Shown piece after piece: positions 14,499 through 23,265 of a stretch of DNA of 23,662 bases; positions within the stretch are counted from its first letter, which is position 1; every line of letters begins with the position of its first letter. Source of the DNA: CAIYRG01 sp035632215 (GTDB lineage: Bacteria; Pseudomonadota; Alphaproteobacteria; Micropepsales; Micropepsaceae); NCBI GenBank assembly GCA_035632215.1, contig DASQHF010000103.1, positions 1 to 23,662 on the forward strand. Reading direction: 5' to 3'. Below the pieces are notes generated by a model. The model was not told where the DNA came from. It saw only the letters and a program-made list of their open reading frames with translations, and ran no database searches. A program made the position numbers and the translations under genes.

Positions 14499-15407
14499 CT
14501 ATCGCACCCGTATTCCGGCTCTTTCGTCCCAGTGCAGTGGGCGGGACGACTTCGGCAGCGGCGCATCCTTGTCGCCGATCTTGACGCCGTATTTCCAATC
14601 GGCGGGACAGATCGCCACATAGCGCGCATAGCCGCCCGTGCCGCCTTTGAATTTCGGGAATCCGATCGAGACCAGACAGCCCTTCTCCGGCACCTGATCG
14701 AGATTGGCGACACCTTCGGCCTGCGTATAGCCATGATGCATCAGCCAGGATTCACCCTCGAGATTGGGCGTCGTGTCGGTGTCGAGTGCCTCGTGACCGT
14801 GCATGAGAATGCGGCGCTGCTCGTGCAGAAAGACGAGCGCGTCGAGCCTGACGCCGGGAAATTTCGACAGAGTCGCGAGCTTGGGGTCAGGCCAGCGCTT
14901 GGACCAATCAGACCGGATGAACACGACCGAGCCTTCGGGAATCTTCCCGTTCCGCTTCTCCCAGGCAAGGATGTCGGACACCTGCATTTGATAGCCGAAA
15001 TCCTTGGCCGCCTGTTCGGCGATCGAGATCACGACGAGCGGTCGCACCGCATAGCTCGCGGGGAGCTCGTCGATCGCGGGGTATTCCGGCGCCCAATGCG
15101 CGGGTGGGTCGAGCTGTGTCCCCAATTGATCCGTAGACAGATCGTAATGCGTGGCTTCGAATCCGTCCTTGGCATAGGCGTAGGGCAGCTTCGATTTAGG
15201 ATCGATGGCGGGCGTGAATTTCGACGGGGAAAAGCCCGCCCATACGGGGATGTCGGGCGTGATCGTATGCGTCAGATCGATGTATTTCGCCTGACGCAGG
15301 CTCTCGTCGTAGACCTTCCACAGTCCGTCCGTTTGAGCGCGCGCGCCGCTTGGGAGGGCGGCGCCGAGCGCGAGGCCTAGAAGCGCGGCCCGCAAGGTAG
15401 TTTCCAT
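14499..15407 (-). CDS. Exported cyclase-family hydrolase
   Basis: This 302-residue protein has a signal peptide (about residues 1-24, ending ARA) and the PF04199 fold of kynurenine formamidase and isatin hydrolase ('IDLTHTITPDIPVW', 'VVFIRSDWSKRW', 'PGVRLDALVFL', 'TPNLEG'). The family's metal motif HxGTHxDxPxH reads Q-L-G-T-Q-L-D-P-P-A-H here: two histidines are glutamines, while Asp and the last His are kept. It may bind metal differently, use another ligand set, or have changed chemistry. AAGGGAGA about 6 nt before the ATG fixes the start. Substrate unknown. Confidence 0.85.
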   Translation of the reverse strand: METTLRAALLGLALGAALPSGARAQTDGLWKVYDESLRQAKYIDLTHTITPDIPVWAGFSPSKFTPAIDPKSKLPYAYAKDGFEATHYDLSTDQLGTQLDPPAHWAPEYPAIDELPASYAVRPLVVISIAEQAAKDFGYQMQVSDILAWEKRNGKIPEGSVVFIRSDWSKRWPDPKLATLSKFPGVRLDALVFLHEQRRILMHGHEALDTDTTPNLEGESWLMHHGYTQAEGVANLDQVPEKGCLVSIGFPKFKGGTGGYARYVAICPADWKYGVKIGDKDAPLPKSSRPLHWDERAGIRVR

Positions 15408-15642
15408 CGCAATCTCCCTTGAAACGCTCTCTCAAGGCTTGCCGTTTCGTTGCGCCGGTGCAAGTCCGTTAAGCATGAAACCCGGTCTCTTCCGTCTCCG
15501 AGCCCGCAAAATCGCTCGAATTGTCGACATCCTTTAGCGAATTCGCTCCCGCTTCCTTAAGCCCCACTACCGCACTCTATATGCGGAAATCGGAAAGCGA
15601 CGCCCTTGTCGGCGATCGAGGATGATTTAGGAGCGGGAGTGC

Positions 15643-15984
15643 ATGTCGCTTTTTTCCTTCGAAGGCGCATCGGGCCGTAGCTACGACTACGTTTCGCTCA
15701 ATTTGAAAAGCCGCGAAGCGTTTCCGATGGGCGGAGGAAATTACGTCTTTACGCGGCCGTCCGGCTCCGATGTGGAGATCGTCTTCGCGGGCGAGGCCGA
15801 CAGCCTCTGGAGCGTCTTCGTATCCACCATGCTGTGGGACATCGCCAAGAAAAGACATGGCGCGACGGGAGCCTGCGTCCACTTGAATGGCGATAGCCGG
15901 GCGCGGCGGCTCGAGCGGACGGACATCATCAACAGACATTGCCCGCCAATGAACATGGAAACGCCGGAGGAGCGGGCGGTCTAG
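15643..15984 (+). CDS. Small GIY-YIG-like protein, degenerate
   Basis: The 113-residue protein fits the order of a short GIY-YIG fold: 'GGGNYVFTR' (GIY strand, residues 31-39), 'EIVFAGEADSLW' (YIG strand, 45-56), a helix ending 'KKRHGATGACVHLN', then 'RRLERTDIINRHCPPMN' (89-104), which resembles the conserved Glu and terminal Asn of the fold. Similar short alphaproteobacterial proteins keep the 'VYIG' strand; here it is 'VFAG', so nuclease activity is doubtful. AGGAG lies 9 nt before the ATG. The giant PrsW-like gene follows 89 nt later on the same strand. The match is from pattern memory. Confidence 0.6.
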   Translation: MSLFSFEGASGRSYDYVSLNLKSREAFPMGGGNYVFTRPSGSDVEIVFAGEADSLWSVFVSTMLWDIAKKRHGATGACVHLNGDSRARRLERTDIINRHCPPMNMETPEERAV

Positions 15985-16073
15985 TTTTAAACGGGGTTTG
16001 GAAAGTGAGGGCCGCACCTGATCTGGGTGCGAGCGGAAAAGCCGCCTGAAGCAGGGCGTGGGGTTGAGCTCAA

Positions 16074-19000
16074 GTGTTGTCGTTCTGGCCAAGTCTGAGC
16101 CTTCTGATCTTCTTCCTGGTCATCTTCCTCGAGTGCCGGGCGGTCGGCGCTCGCGTCACGCTTCCTTTAAAGAGCTTCCTCCTGTTCTTCGGCTACGGCT
16201 GTATCGGCGCGCCTCTCTTGGCGCTCGTTCTCCAGCAGATTCCGTTCTTCCGCTTCGAAGCGGTCGCCGCCGACGGCTCTTATCTGTCGCCCGCGGCCTG
16301 GCTCACCGCACCTCCGATCGAGGAATTCGCGAAAGCGTTCCCGATCCTCGTGCTTGCGTTCCTCTTCCGCGAATCGCGACGCTTGAGTATCGCCGACTTC
16401 GCGCTTGCGGGTTTTGCGAGCGGCATCGGGTTCGGCTTCGTCGAAGCGAACCTGAAAGCGCTTGCCAACGGAACGCCGGCGAGCTTCCAGCATCTTTCCG
16501 GCCTAGGCTTCGAGACCGCGCAACGCATCGCCACCGACTACATCGTCACTTTCGCGGGGCATCCCGTCTATCCGGCGCTCATCGGCCTTGCCGCCGGCGC
16601 GGGTCTGCGTTTCATCCCGGCGCGCCGCGACGTGAACTGGACGCCGGCGGCTTTCGTCTTCCTGTTGGCGAGCTTCGACCACGCCATGTTCAACTGGAAG
16701 ACGCTCCACCCCGCGTCCGCCTTAGCCGGCTTTCCGGATGCGCCCAAGTTCGTCGAGCTTCTTTACTCGGTAACGCTTCATGGCCGTCTCGAAACCTGGC
16801 TCCTGCCGCTTGCGCTCGTCGCGTCCGGGATTGTCGAAGCGTGGTTGTGCGCAAAGGTGCTCGGCAGACGGCCCGATCTGCTGCTTCGGTTTGAGATCGG
16901 CCCCTGGGTCATAAACGAATGGCTGGTGGCGCTTCTGCGTCTTTCTGCCGGGCGAACCGCCTTCCTCCGAACGCTCGACTACTTCCGCCGCCGGCGTGCC
17001 TTCGCAATCTCGCTCCTCGAGTCTAAGCGCTACCCAAACGAACGCGCGCTTGCCCGGCACGCGCGTTTTCTAGAGCTGAAGCTGAAACGCGAACGGCAGA
17101 TCCTGCGCGATCCGCCGCGCGGCGTCTGGTTCCCCCCACAACCGATGTTGAAGCGCAGTCTCCAGACTTGGGCATGGCGCACGCGCGGGGTGTTCGCCTT
17201 CGCGGTGCTGTTCTTCCTCCTTTTCATGCTCGGAGAGGACCAGCTGCCGCATGGCTTGAGGCAATTTCTGTTCGGACGCGTGTTCACAGCAGTGGTCGTA
17301 GCCCTCGGTCTCGGGTTCGCGGGCTGGGGCATCTACCGGCTCTGGCGCGCGCCACGGCCTGATCTCGTTGCAACCGAAAGCGCAGATTATGTCGGTTATC
17401 AAGCCCGGCTATTCTTGTTGGGCGCATCCCTTGCAAGCGGCGTGTTCCCTGCGCTCTCGCTGATCCTGGGATGGAAAGCGCTCGTTCCGGGCGCGGCCTA
17501 TTTGAGCTCCTATTTGCCGGGCTGGATCGGTCAAGGCGGGAATCCCAACACGCTGATGGGATTGGGCGCGATGGGCGGCTCGGTGGAATGGGACGCCAAT
17601 CCCACGACGGAAGCCTTGCGCCACGAGCTTAGCTCGGGCGAAGAGCGCATAACCAAGCTCGAGCAGCAGATCGAAGCGAAGTTGCCGGCCGCCCGCGCGG
17701 CCGCACCTTTCGAGCGCCAGCTCGACGATCTTCTTGATCTGTTGGCCGATCTCGATGCGGAACGCGACGCACATGAGCATCGCAAGCTCGCGTTTGACGA
17801 AGCCGAGCGCCAGGCAGCCGAGAAGAGCGGCGAAGACCCGGCGCTTGCGGTGCAAGCGGTCAAGGACGAGTTCCAGCGTCTCGATCGCGAGCTTGGCGCG
17901 GCGGCGGCCGACCAGCTCGCGCGCATTGCGGCTTTCGAGGAGGCTTATGCCGAGATTTGGGCCGAGATCATGCGCGAGCTCGACTCTTCCGATGCCGCCC
18001 GCGCCGAGATCTCGGAATCGCTGAACAAGCTGTGGCGGGCACATCGGAATCCCGGCTGGGCGCTGCGTATCGCAGCAGTCGACGACGAAATCGTCCTACC
18101 GTCTTTCGCGCTTCTCATCCCCGAGCTTGAAGCGATCGCGAGCGAGTCTGACGCGGAGAGCGACAATCTCTTGCGCGAGGCTATCGCGCGAATCCGTACC
18201 GCGAGCACGCGCGTTGTTGAAGAGCCCGCCGTCGAAGAGCCCGACAGTCCTGCGGAGGTGCCGGGCGAATCCGAGCTTTCGAGCGATGTCGAACAGCCGG
18301 CAGAGGAATTCGCACTGGCCGCGGAAGAAGCTGCGTCTTCCGGCGAAACGGCCGATGCGGGTCTGCAGCTCGATCTTTTCGCCCAGCGCGCCGCTCGAGC
18401 CGATCACGAGACGCAAGCAGGCCCGGCGGAAGACTTCGCCGTCGAGGAAGAAGCGCCCACGGACGAGCCACAAACGCCTGCGGAGCCTCTATCGGATTCA
18501 ATCGCGACCGACGATGGAATGGTCTGCGATCTCGAGAGCGTCGCGCCGCAGCCTTATCATGTCGTGCCTCCGTCTTATGTCCGGCTGCTTCAACAGGCTT
18601 CCGATTTCCTTCGCATGCAGCCCAAGGCGCCGGAAGCCGACGATATCGCCGCGATCGATGCGCTGGTGGACGAGGATTTCGATCTCGAAGACGACGATAC
18701 GGAAACGTTGCCGCCGGCGCGCGATGCGGAAATCGCCGCTCAACCGGATCCGGCTTCGGCGCTCGAGGTGGAGACTCTCGAACCGGAAACTGGGGAAGAG
18801 GCGGCCCAGCCGCTCATTGCCGAGCCAGAAACGCCGCCCGCCAAGATTGGGGAAATCCCCGAGGGCATTGCCGTTACTGGCGACAGCCAAAGCGCAGCGC
18901 CGACAACCGACCCGGCATTACCCCCAATGGCAATCGCGATGGAAGCGACAGTCGAGCCGCCCGCGATCATCGTTCGGTTGGAGGAAGAAACTCCGCCGCC

Positions 19001-22000
19001 CTCGGCAATCGACGCTTACGTCGACAAGCTCGACGCGTTCGAGACGCTGCCCGAGGACTTCGAGGAGCCCCAGGCGACGGGCAGGCTCGGCCATGCCGAG
19101 GCGTTGCTTTCCGATGGCGACGAGGAAACCGGCTTTGCAGCCGACCCCGCTCCCCCAATAGCGCCGCCCGCACCGGAAACGTCCGAGCCGAATGTTTCTG
19201 CTCCGCCGAAGACAAGCCGCGATCCGCTCATCGATGCCGCGCTCTCGTTCAGCTATTTCGGCATCGTCCGCGAATTCAACGGAATGCGCGCGAAAATGCG
19301 CGCGCCAACGCCACGGCCTGCAACTCCACTGGCGTCCGCCGTGCCTGCATCGGAAGCCGTCAAAGCGGATCCGTCGATCGAGCCCGCGAAGCCGCAGCCG
19401 CCGGTCGAGTCCGCTACACCGGTAATCGACGCGCCAGTCCAGATCGAACTGCCCACGGCTGCGCCGGGCGCGATGGCGGAAACGCAGCCCGTAAAACCGG
19501 AAGAAGTCCCAGCCATCCCCCAACCGGAAGCGAAAGTCGACACCACCAAGATGGAGTCGATCGAACCGCCGATACAGGTTCAACGACCCCTGTCCGCCCC
19601 GGTTGTCGCAGTCGCGGAATCGCAATCTGCAGGGTTGCAAGAGACTCCGGCCGCAAACGAACCGGAGCTGGAAGTCGAGGCCAAGCCGCGTGATTGGGAC
19701 TGGGACGTTCCGCATGCGCAAGTCGCGCATGCTGACGAATCTCCGCGTCACGAGGAGCGGATGTCCGGACTTGTCCGCGACGAAGCCGACGCGGCACGCG
19801 CTGCGAAACGTGCGGAAGACGCGCTCGATCACTTGCGCGCCGCGATGGGGCCCGAGCCTGCCAATCTCAATCCGATAACCGATTCCGAAGTCGCTGATTG
19901 TCTCGCGGCGCAGCTGCAAATTGCCCACGTCGAAGCTGCGAACGAAACCACGCCAAAGCCGATCGAGGCGCTGGCTGCGTCGGTCGAAGAACCCGCCCCA
20001 ACGCCGACCGTCATCACAGATCCCGCGCCAACACCCTTGGTCACGACAGAGCCGAGCATGGCTCCGATGGTTTCCGCCGCCGAGCCGGTGCGTCTTGAAA
20101 CGCCGGCCTCCAATACAGAGGACACGCAACCCGAGCGGAAGGGCGGGGCCTTACGCGACGTCATTCACGGCCAGCCGAAGCCTGCGCCAGAGCACAGCCT
20201 GCGCGATATCGTTGATGGCCCGCGTACGAAGCCTCAAGCTGCGCGCCGGTCGTGGTTCCGCAAAGTGGCAGATATCTTCGCCGCGTCGCCCGATGCCGCG
20301 GCTGCCGAAGACGAGAATGTCTATCTTCCGCAAGAGCTCGCGGCCGAAGAGCCGCAGCCCGCGAAGGAAACCGGGGTGGCTGCGCCATCGCAGGGCCGCG
20401 TCGAGATCGCGAAGGCTGCCGATGCGCCCGCAACCGTTCGCGCCGGCTGGGATCAATATCGCGACGCGCTCGATCGTCTCAAGGACACGATCAACAGCGA
20501 CGGGCAACCCGACGCGATCAAGGAGCTGCACCTTGCGGAGCATGTGACGGCAGGGCTGAAGAAACCGCAGGCCCCGGGGACAGTATCGGAGGTCAAGGGA
20601 AGCTCTTCCGTCGAGGCATCGCAGAGATCGCAGGTCTTTGCCAACGCGGTCGCCATTGTGGAAGCCGCGACATCATCCTCACCGCAAGTCGTGGCCGCGA
20701 AACCCGAGGACGCGCGCGGTTCCGCGCCTGCGCCCGAGGAAACGCCGCCGCAGCCCAGGCTTCAGGACTCGAAGCCTGACGTTGGACTTGCCGAATCTTC
20801 CGTCGCGCAAACCGAACCGCTACTCGCGGCGGTGGCCGCAGTGCCTGTCGTCGAAACGCTGAATATTGCCGTCATCGCCGAAACCGTGCCGGCGATCGCC
20901 ACCGAAGAGATCGCCCCTATCACGGAATCCGCAGGCGAAGGTGCTGCCGCTGCGCAAACCGAACCGGTGCCCGCGCCAAAGCCGTCGATCGACGTTCTTG
21001 CCGATATTTCGACACCCAAACAGCAGCCTGGTCCCGCGCAATCGGTAGCGCTGGCGGTCCCCATTCCGGAAACGCCATCGGTTCCGGTACTCGTCGCAAA
21101 ACAATCGGTTCCGGCCCCAGCTGCGGCAGACACGCCGGCCAAAGCCGCAGTGCCTGAGGTGATTGCCGAAATTGTCGTCGCCAAACCTGCGCCTGTCGAA
21201 AAAACCGCCAGCGAAATCCGCACGCAGCCCGCTCTGGCATCGGAGCCGCGGAAACGCGCACGAAACGACAGGCGCAAAGATGCTCCTGCGCCGCCGCCGC
21301 GGATCGAAACCAAAAAAGCACGTGACGCGGATGCGGGCAACGAGGCGCTCATCGACCTCAATGTGTCCTCGCCGGGGCGCGCGGCCATTGAAAGCAGCGT
21401 GCCGCAGGGTGGTGCAGCCGAGGATGGGGTTCTCGACCTGAAGCTGCCGAAGCCCATCAAGCGACAGCGGCCTGCTCGCACGCCGGAACTTGCCGACGAC
21501 GACATTGTCGATCTCAAGCTGCCAGCGTTGCCCGTCCAGCCGGCTTCCGCGGCTCCTCGGTCGCCCGTTGTGACCCGTCCGGCTCCGTTGCCGCCCGCGG
21601 CGCCGCCGCCGGCCGCAGCTGCACCATTGCCGCTGCCGAAAGTCGAAACAAGAGCTGCACCCGCGGTTACCGCACCTTTGCCGGCACCGGCCGATCTGAC
21701 GCCGTCGCAGCAGGTTCAGCAGAAGCGGGAATACCGCAACGGCCTCGAGCGGCTGCGCGTCGGAGTGAAGCTCGACGAAGCACTCGCTCTCGAAAACGCG
21801 GCCGTTGCGTCGGGACGGGCGAATGGATCGGGCGAAGCGGCTGCCGCGCGCGCGCCGGTGAAAGTCGGTTTCGACCGCAAGCAGCCGAGGCGCGACTTTG
21901 TTGCGGCGGCGCACGCCGATGCGTCCGGCGCGAACAACACCAAAGCTCCGGCGCCGTCGGTTGATCCGTCCTCGGCAGCTGCGCTCGCAGCTGCGCTCGC

Positions 22001-22340
22001 CGATTATTTCGGCAAGCTCAACAAACCGCAGCCGCCCATGCACATCACCGACCGCGCCGGATTCAAGAAGCTCGTGGACATCGGCATGCTGGATGCTCCG
22101 TATCGCGGCCGCGCGACATGGAGCTTCTCGGGCATGCTTGCGAAGGGCGAGGTCGCGATCAGGCTTAAACCGGGTGCGGAAAAATTCGTCGAGCTCGTTC
22201 CCTCCGTCGAGACCTTCGGCCAGATACCGAACTTCTATGCGCGCGGCGTCGGAGTGGGAGAGTGCCGTCTGACCGTCCCCGCCGAGCACTTGCAGTATTT
22301 CGACATCCCGAGCCGGCAATGGCTCGCGGTGAAACGGTGA
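16074..22340 (+). CDS. Giant PrsW-like intramembrane protease fusion, 2088 residues
   Basis: Residues 1-260 are a multi-helix membrane domain with the marks of PrsW-type glutamic intramembrane proteases: Glu83-Glu84-x-x-Lys87 ('PPIEEFAKAF'), Glu124-x-Asn126, His163, and His203-x-x-x-Asn207 ('HAMFN'). More helices lie at about 372-391, 403-424 and 446-468. A charged coiled coil spans about 523-655. From about 712 to 1975 the chain is Pro/Ala/Glu/Val-rich and probably disordered, acidic at first, with short embedded helices and recurring motifs. A compact domain (about 1976-2088) ends it. Ordinary PrsW proteins are only a few hundred residues long. The unbroken 2088-codon frame shows the gene is real and intact. 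It starts at GTG 16074 (TTG 16077 possible) with a weak ribosome site. Likely coupled to the next gene. Confidence 0.85.
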   Translation: MLSFWPSLSLLIFFLVIFLECRAVGARVTLPLKSFLLFFGYGCIGAPLLALVLQQIPFFRFEAVAADGSYLSPAAWLTAPPIEEFAKAFPILVLAFLFRESRRLSIADFALAGFASGIGFGFVEANLKALANGTPASFQHLSGLGFETAQRIATDYIVTFAGHPVYPALIGLAAGAGLRFIPARRDVNWTPAAFVFLLASFDHAMFNWKTLHPASALAGFPDAPKFVELLYSVTLHGRLETWLLPLALVASGIVEAWLCAKVLGRRPDLLLRFEIGPWVINEWLVALLRLSAGRTAFLRTLDYFRRRRAFAISLLESKRYPNERALARHARFLELKLKRERQILRDPPRGVWFPPQPMLKRSLQTWAWRTRGVFAFAVLFFLLFMLGEDQLPHGLRQFLFGRVFTAVVVALGLGFAGWGIYRLWRAPRPDLVATESADYVGYQARLFLLGASLASGVFPALSLILGWKALVPGAAYLSSYLPGWIGQGGNPNTLMGLGAMGGSVEWDANPTTEALRHELSSGEERITKLEQQIEAKLPAARAAAPFERQLDDLLDLLADLDAERDAHEHRKLAFDEAERQAAEKSGEDPALAVQAVKDEFQRLDRELGAAAADQLARIAAFEEAYAEIWAEIMRELDSSDAARAEISESLNKLWRAHRNPGWALRIAAVDDEIVLPSFALLIPELEAIASESDAESDNLLREAIARIRTASTRVVEEPAVEEPDSPAEVPGESELSSDVEQPAEEFALAAEEAASSGETADAGLQLDLFAQRAARADHETQAGPAEDFAVEEEAPTDEPQTPAEPLSDSIATDDGMVCDLESVAPQPYHVVPPSYVRLLQQASDFLRMQPKAPEADDIAAIDALVDEDFDLEDDDTETLPPARDAEIAAQPDPASALEVETLEPETGEEAAQPLIAEPETPPAKIGEIPEGIAVTGDSQSAAPTTDPALPPMAIAMEATVEPPAIIVRLEEETPPPSAIDAYVDKLDAFETLPEDFEEPQATGRLGHAEALLSDGDEETGFAADPAPPIAPPAPETSEPNVSAPPKTSRDPLIDAALSFSYFGIVREFNGMRAKMRAPTPRPATPLASAVPASEAVKADPSIEPAKPQPPVESATPVIDAPVQIELPTAAPGAMAETQPVKPEEVPAIPQPEAKVDTTKMESIEPPIQVQRPLSAPVVAVAESQSAGLQETPAANEPELEVEAKPRDWDWDVPHAQVAHADESPRHEERMSGLVRDEADAARAAKRAEDALDHLRAAMGPEPANLNPITDSEVADCLAAQLQIAHVEAANETTPKPIEALAASVEEPAPTPTVITDPAPTPLVTTEPSMAPMVSAAEPVRLETPASNTEDTQPERKGGALRDVIHGQPKPAPEHSLRDIVDGPRTKPQAARRSWFRKVADIFAASPDAAAAEDENVYLPQELAAEEPQPAKETGVAAPSQGRVEIAKAADAPATVRAGWDQYRDALDRLKDTINSDGQPDAIKELHLAEHVTAGLKKPQAPGTVSEVKGSSSVEASQRSQVFANAVAIVEAATSSSPQVVAAKPEDARGSAPAPEETPPQPRLQDSKPDVGLAESSVAQTEPLLAAVAAVPVVETLNIAVIAETVPAIATEEIAPITESAGEGAAAAQTEPVPAPKPSIDVLADISTPKQQPGPAQSVALAVPIPETPSVPVLVAKQSVPAPAAADTPAKAAVPEVIAEIVVAKPAPVEKTASEIRTQPALASEPRKRARNDRRKDAPAPPPRIETKKARDADAGNEALIDLNVSSPGRAAIESSVPQGGAAEDGVLDLKLPKPIKRQRPARTPELADDDIVDLKLPALPVQPASAAPRSPVVTRPAPLPPAAPPPAAAAPLPLPKVETRAAPAVTAPLPAPADLTPSQQVQQKREYRNGLERLRVGVKLDEALALENAAVASGRANGSGEAAAARAPVKVGFDRKQPRRDFVAAAHADASGANNTKAPAPSVDPSSAAALAAALADYFGKLNKPQPPMHITDRAGFKKLVDIGMLDAPYRGRATWSFSGMLAKGEVAIRLKPGAEKFVELVPSVETFGQIPNFYARGVGVGECRLTVPAEHLQYFDIPSRQWLAVKR

Positions 22341-22348
22341 GCACGACC

Positions 22349-23251
22349 ATGAACGAACCTCTCGGAGAGCAAAACCTCACATCGTTCGGTGACGCGGACG
22401 AAAGCACCCGGCGGGACGTGCAGGCCCTTACGCCCGGCCTGTTGCGCCGCTCGCTTGCCAGGATCCGCGAAGCCGCGACCGCTCACCTGGCTCCATGGAA
22501 GGAGCAGTCGGTGCGCGTGCCGAAGGGCATGGACTTCGACTTGCGCAATTCCGCGGGAGGGGTGCTCGGAGGACTGAAGAAATCCTCGGATCGTCTCTCC
22601 AAGCCTGCTGAAGGCGGGGATGACGCCGCGTTACAGGCCAGCCTCTCGCATCTTTCCGCTCCGCTCGAGACCTTGAGACTTCATCGCTCTTCGCCGGCCT
22701 CGCCCGAAGAGGAAGCGTTCGCGGCGGCGCACGGGCTTAGGCTCGATCGCATGGGGGATCATCTTGCAACCGCCGCTCTCAAGATGCACCAGCTCGCCGA
22801 TCTCGCGGTGAGGGGCGCGGTCAGTCTCGATCCCAAGGCCGTGAGCCGCATTCTCGAGCGCAAGCGCGACGTTGGCGATGCGACTTTGAGAAGAATCGAG
22901 GACAAGATCGCGATCACTCGCTCGCGCAAGGACAAGAAGCGCCTCCAGGAGATGCGCGACGAGATGCGCAACTGGCTGGCCAACCGCGATGCGAGATTGG
23001 AGAGTGTCCAGCCGATCGTCGACGAGCTTGGCCTGCGCACGGACGCGCTGCGCAGGGGTTGCATCATGCAATCGCGGCGGCTCGCGCGCGCCGCGGAGAT
23101 GAGCGGGCGTGGGGCCGGCGCAGGCAGTGCGGGAAATGAAGCGGCGCGACGCACGCAAATGGCGCGCGAAGCGATCGAGTTTTCCGCTTCTCTGCGTGCG
23201 TTTCTTCACGCCGCGCGTGCCGACGCGACGGCCGCCCTGGAGCAGAGTTAG
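22349..23251 (+). CDS. Helical protein coupled to the giant PrsW-like gene
   Basis: This 300-residue soluble protein follows the giant gene directly. A GGTGA at 22336-22340, which includes the previous stop, serves as ribosome site 8 nt before the ATG; a GTG at 22337, overlapping the stop as GTGA, is the alternative start. Either way the two are probably translationally coupled. There is no signal peptide or membrane segment. The middle and C-terminal parts are strongly helical and basic ('RILERKRDVGDATLRRIEDKI', 'RKDKKRLQEMRDEMRNWL', 'EAIEFSASLRAFLHAARADA'), probably coiled coil. I do not recognise a family; a cytosolic partner of the membrane protein is the simplest guess. Confidence 0.75.
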   Translation: MNEPLGEQNLTSFGDADESTRRDVQALTPGLLRRSLARIREAATAHLAPWKEQSVRVPKGMDFDLRNSAGGVLGGLKKSSDRLSKPAEGGDDAALQASLSHLSAPLETLRLHRSSPASPEEEAFAAAHGLRLDRMGDHLATAALKMHQLADLAVRGAVSLDPKAVSRILERKRDVGDATLRRIEDKIAITRSRKDKKRLQEMRDEMRNWLANRDARLESVQPIVDELGLRTDALRRGCIMQSRRLARAAEMSGRGAGAGSAGNEAARRTQMAREAIEFSASLRAFLHAARADATAALEQS

Positions 23252-23265
23252 CCGACAGCACCCCC

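Noticed and set aside
18127..19161. 344-codon plus-strand frame in another phase
   Set aside because: Ser/Arg-rich product typical of a +1 reading of a repetitive linker; no ribosome site.
18918..20129. 403-codon open frame on the minus strand inside the giant gene
   Set aside because: Its product is Arg/Gly/Phe-rich with no domain motifs; it mirrors the high-GC Pro/Ala/Glu codons of the plus-strand gene.
20820..22319. 499-codon minus-strand open frame inside the giant gene
   Set aside because: Arg/Cys/Gly-rich low-complexity product, no plausible start context; a GC-driven shadow of the plus-strand linker.
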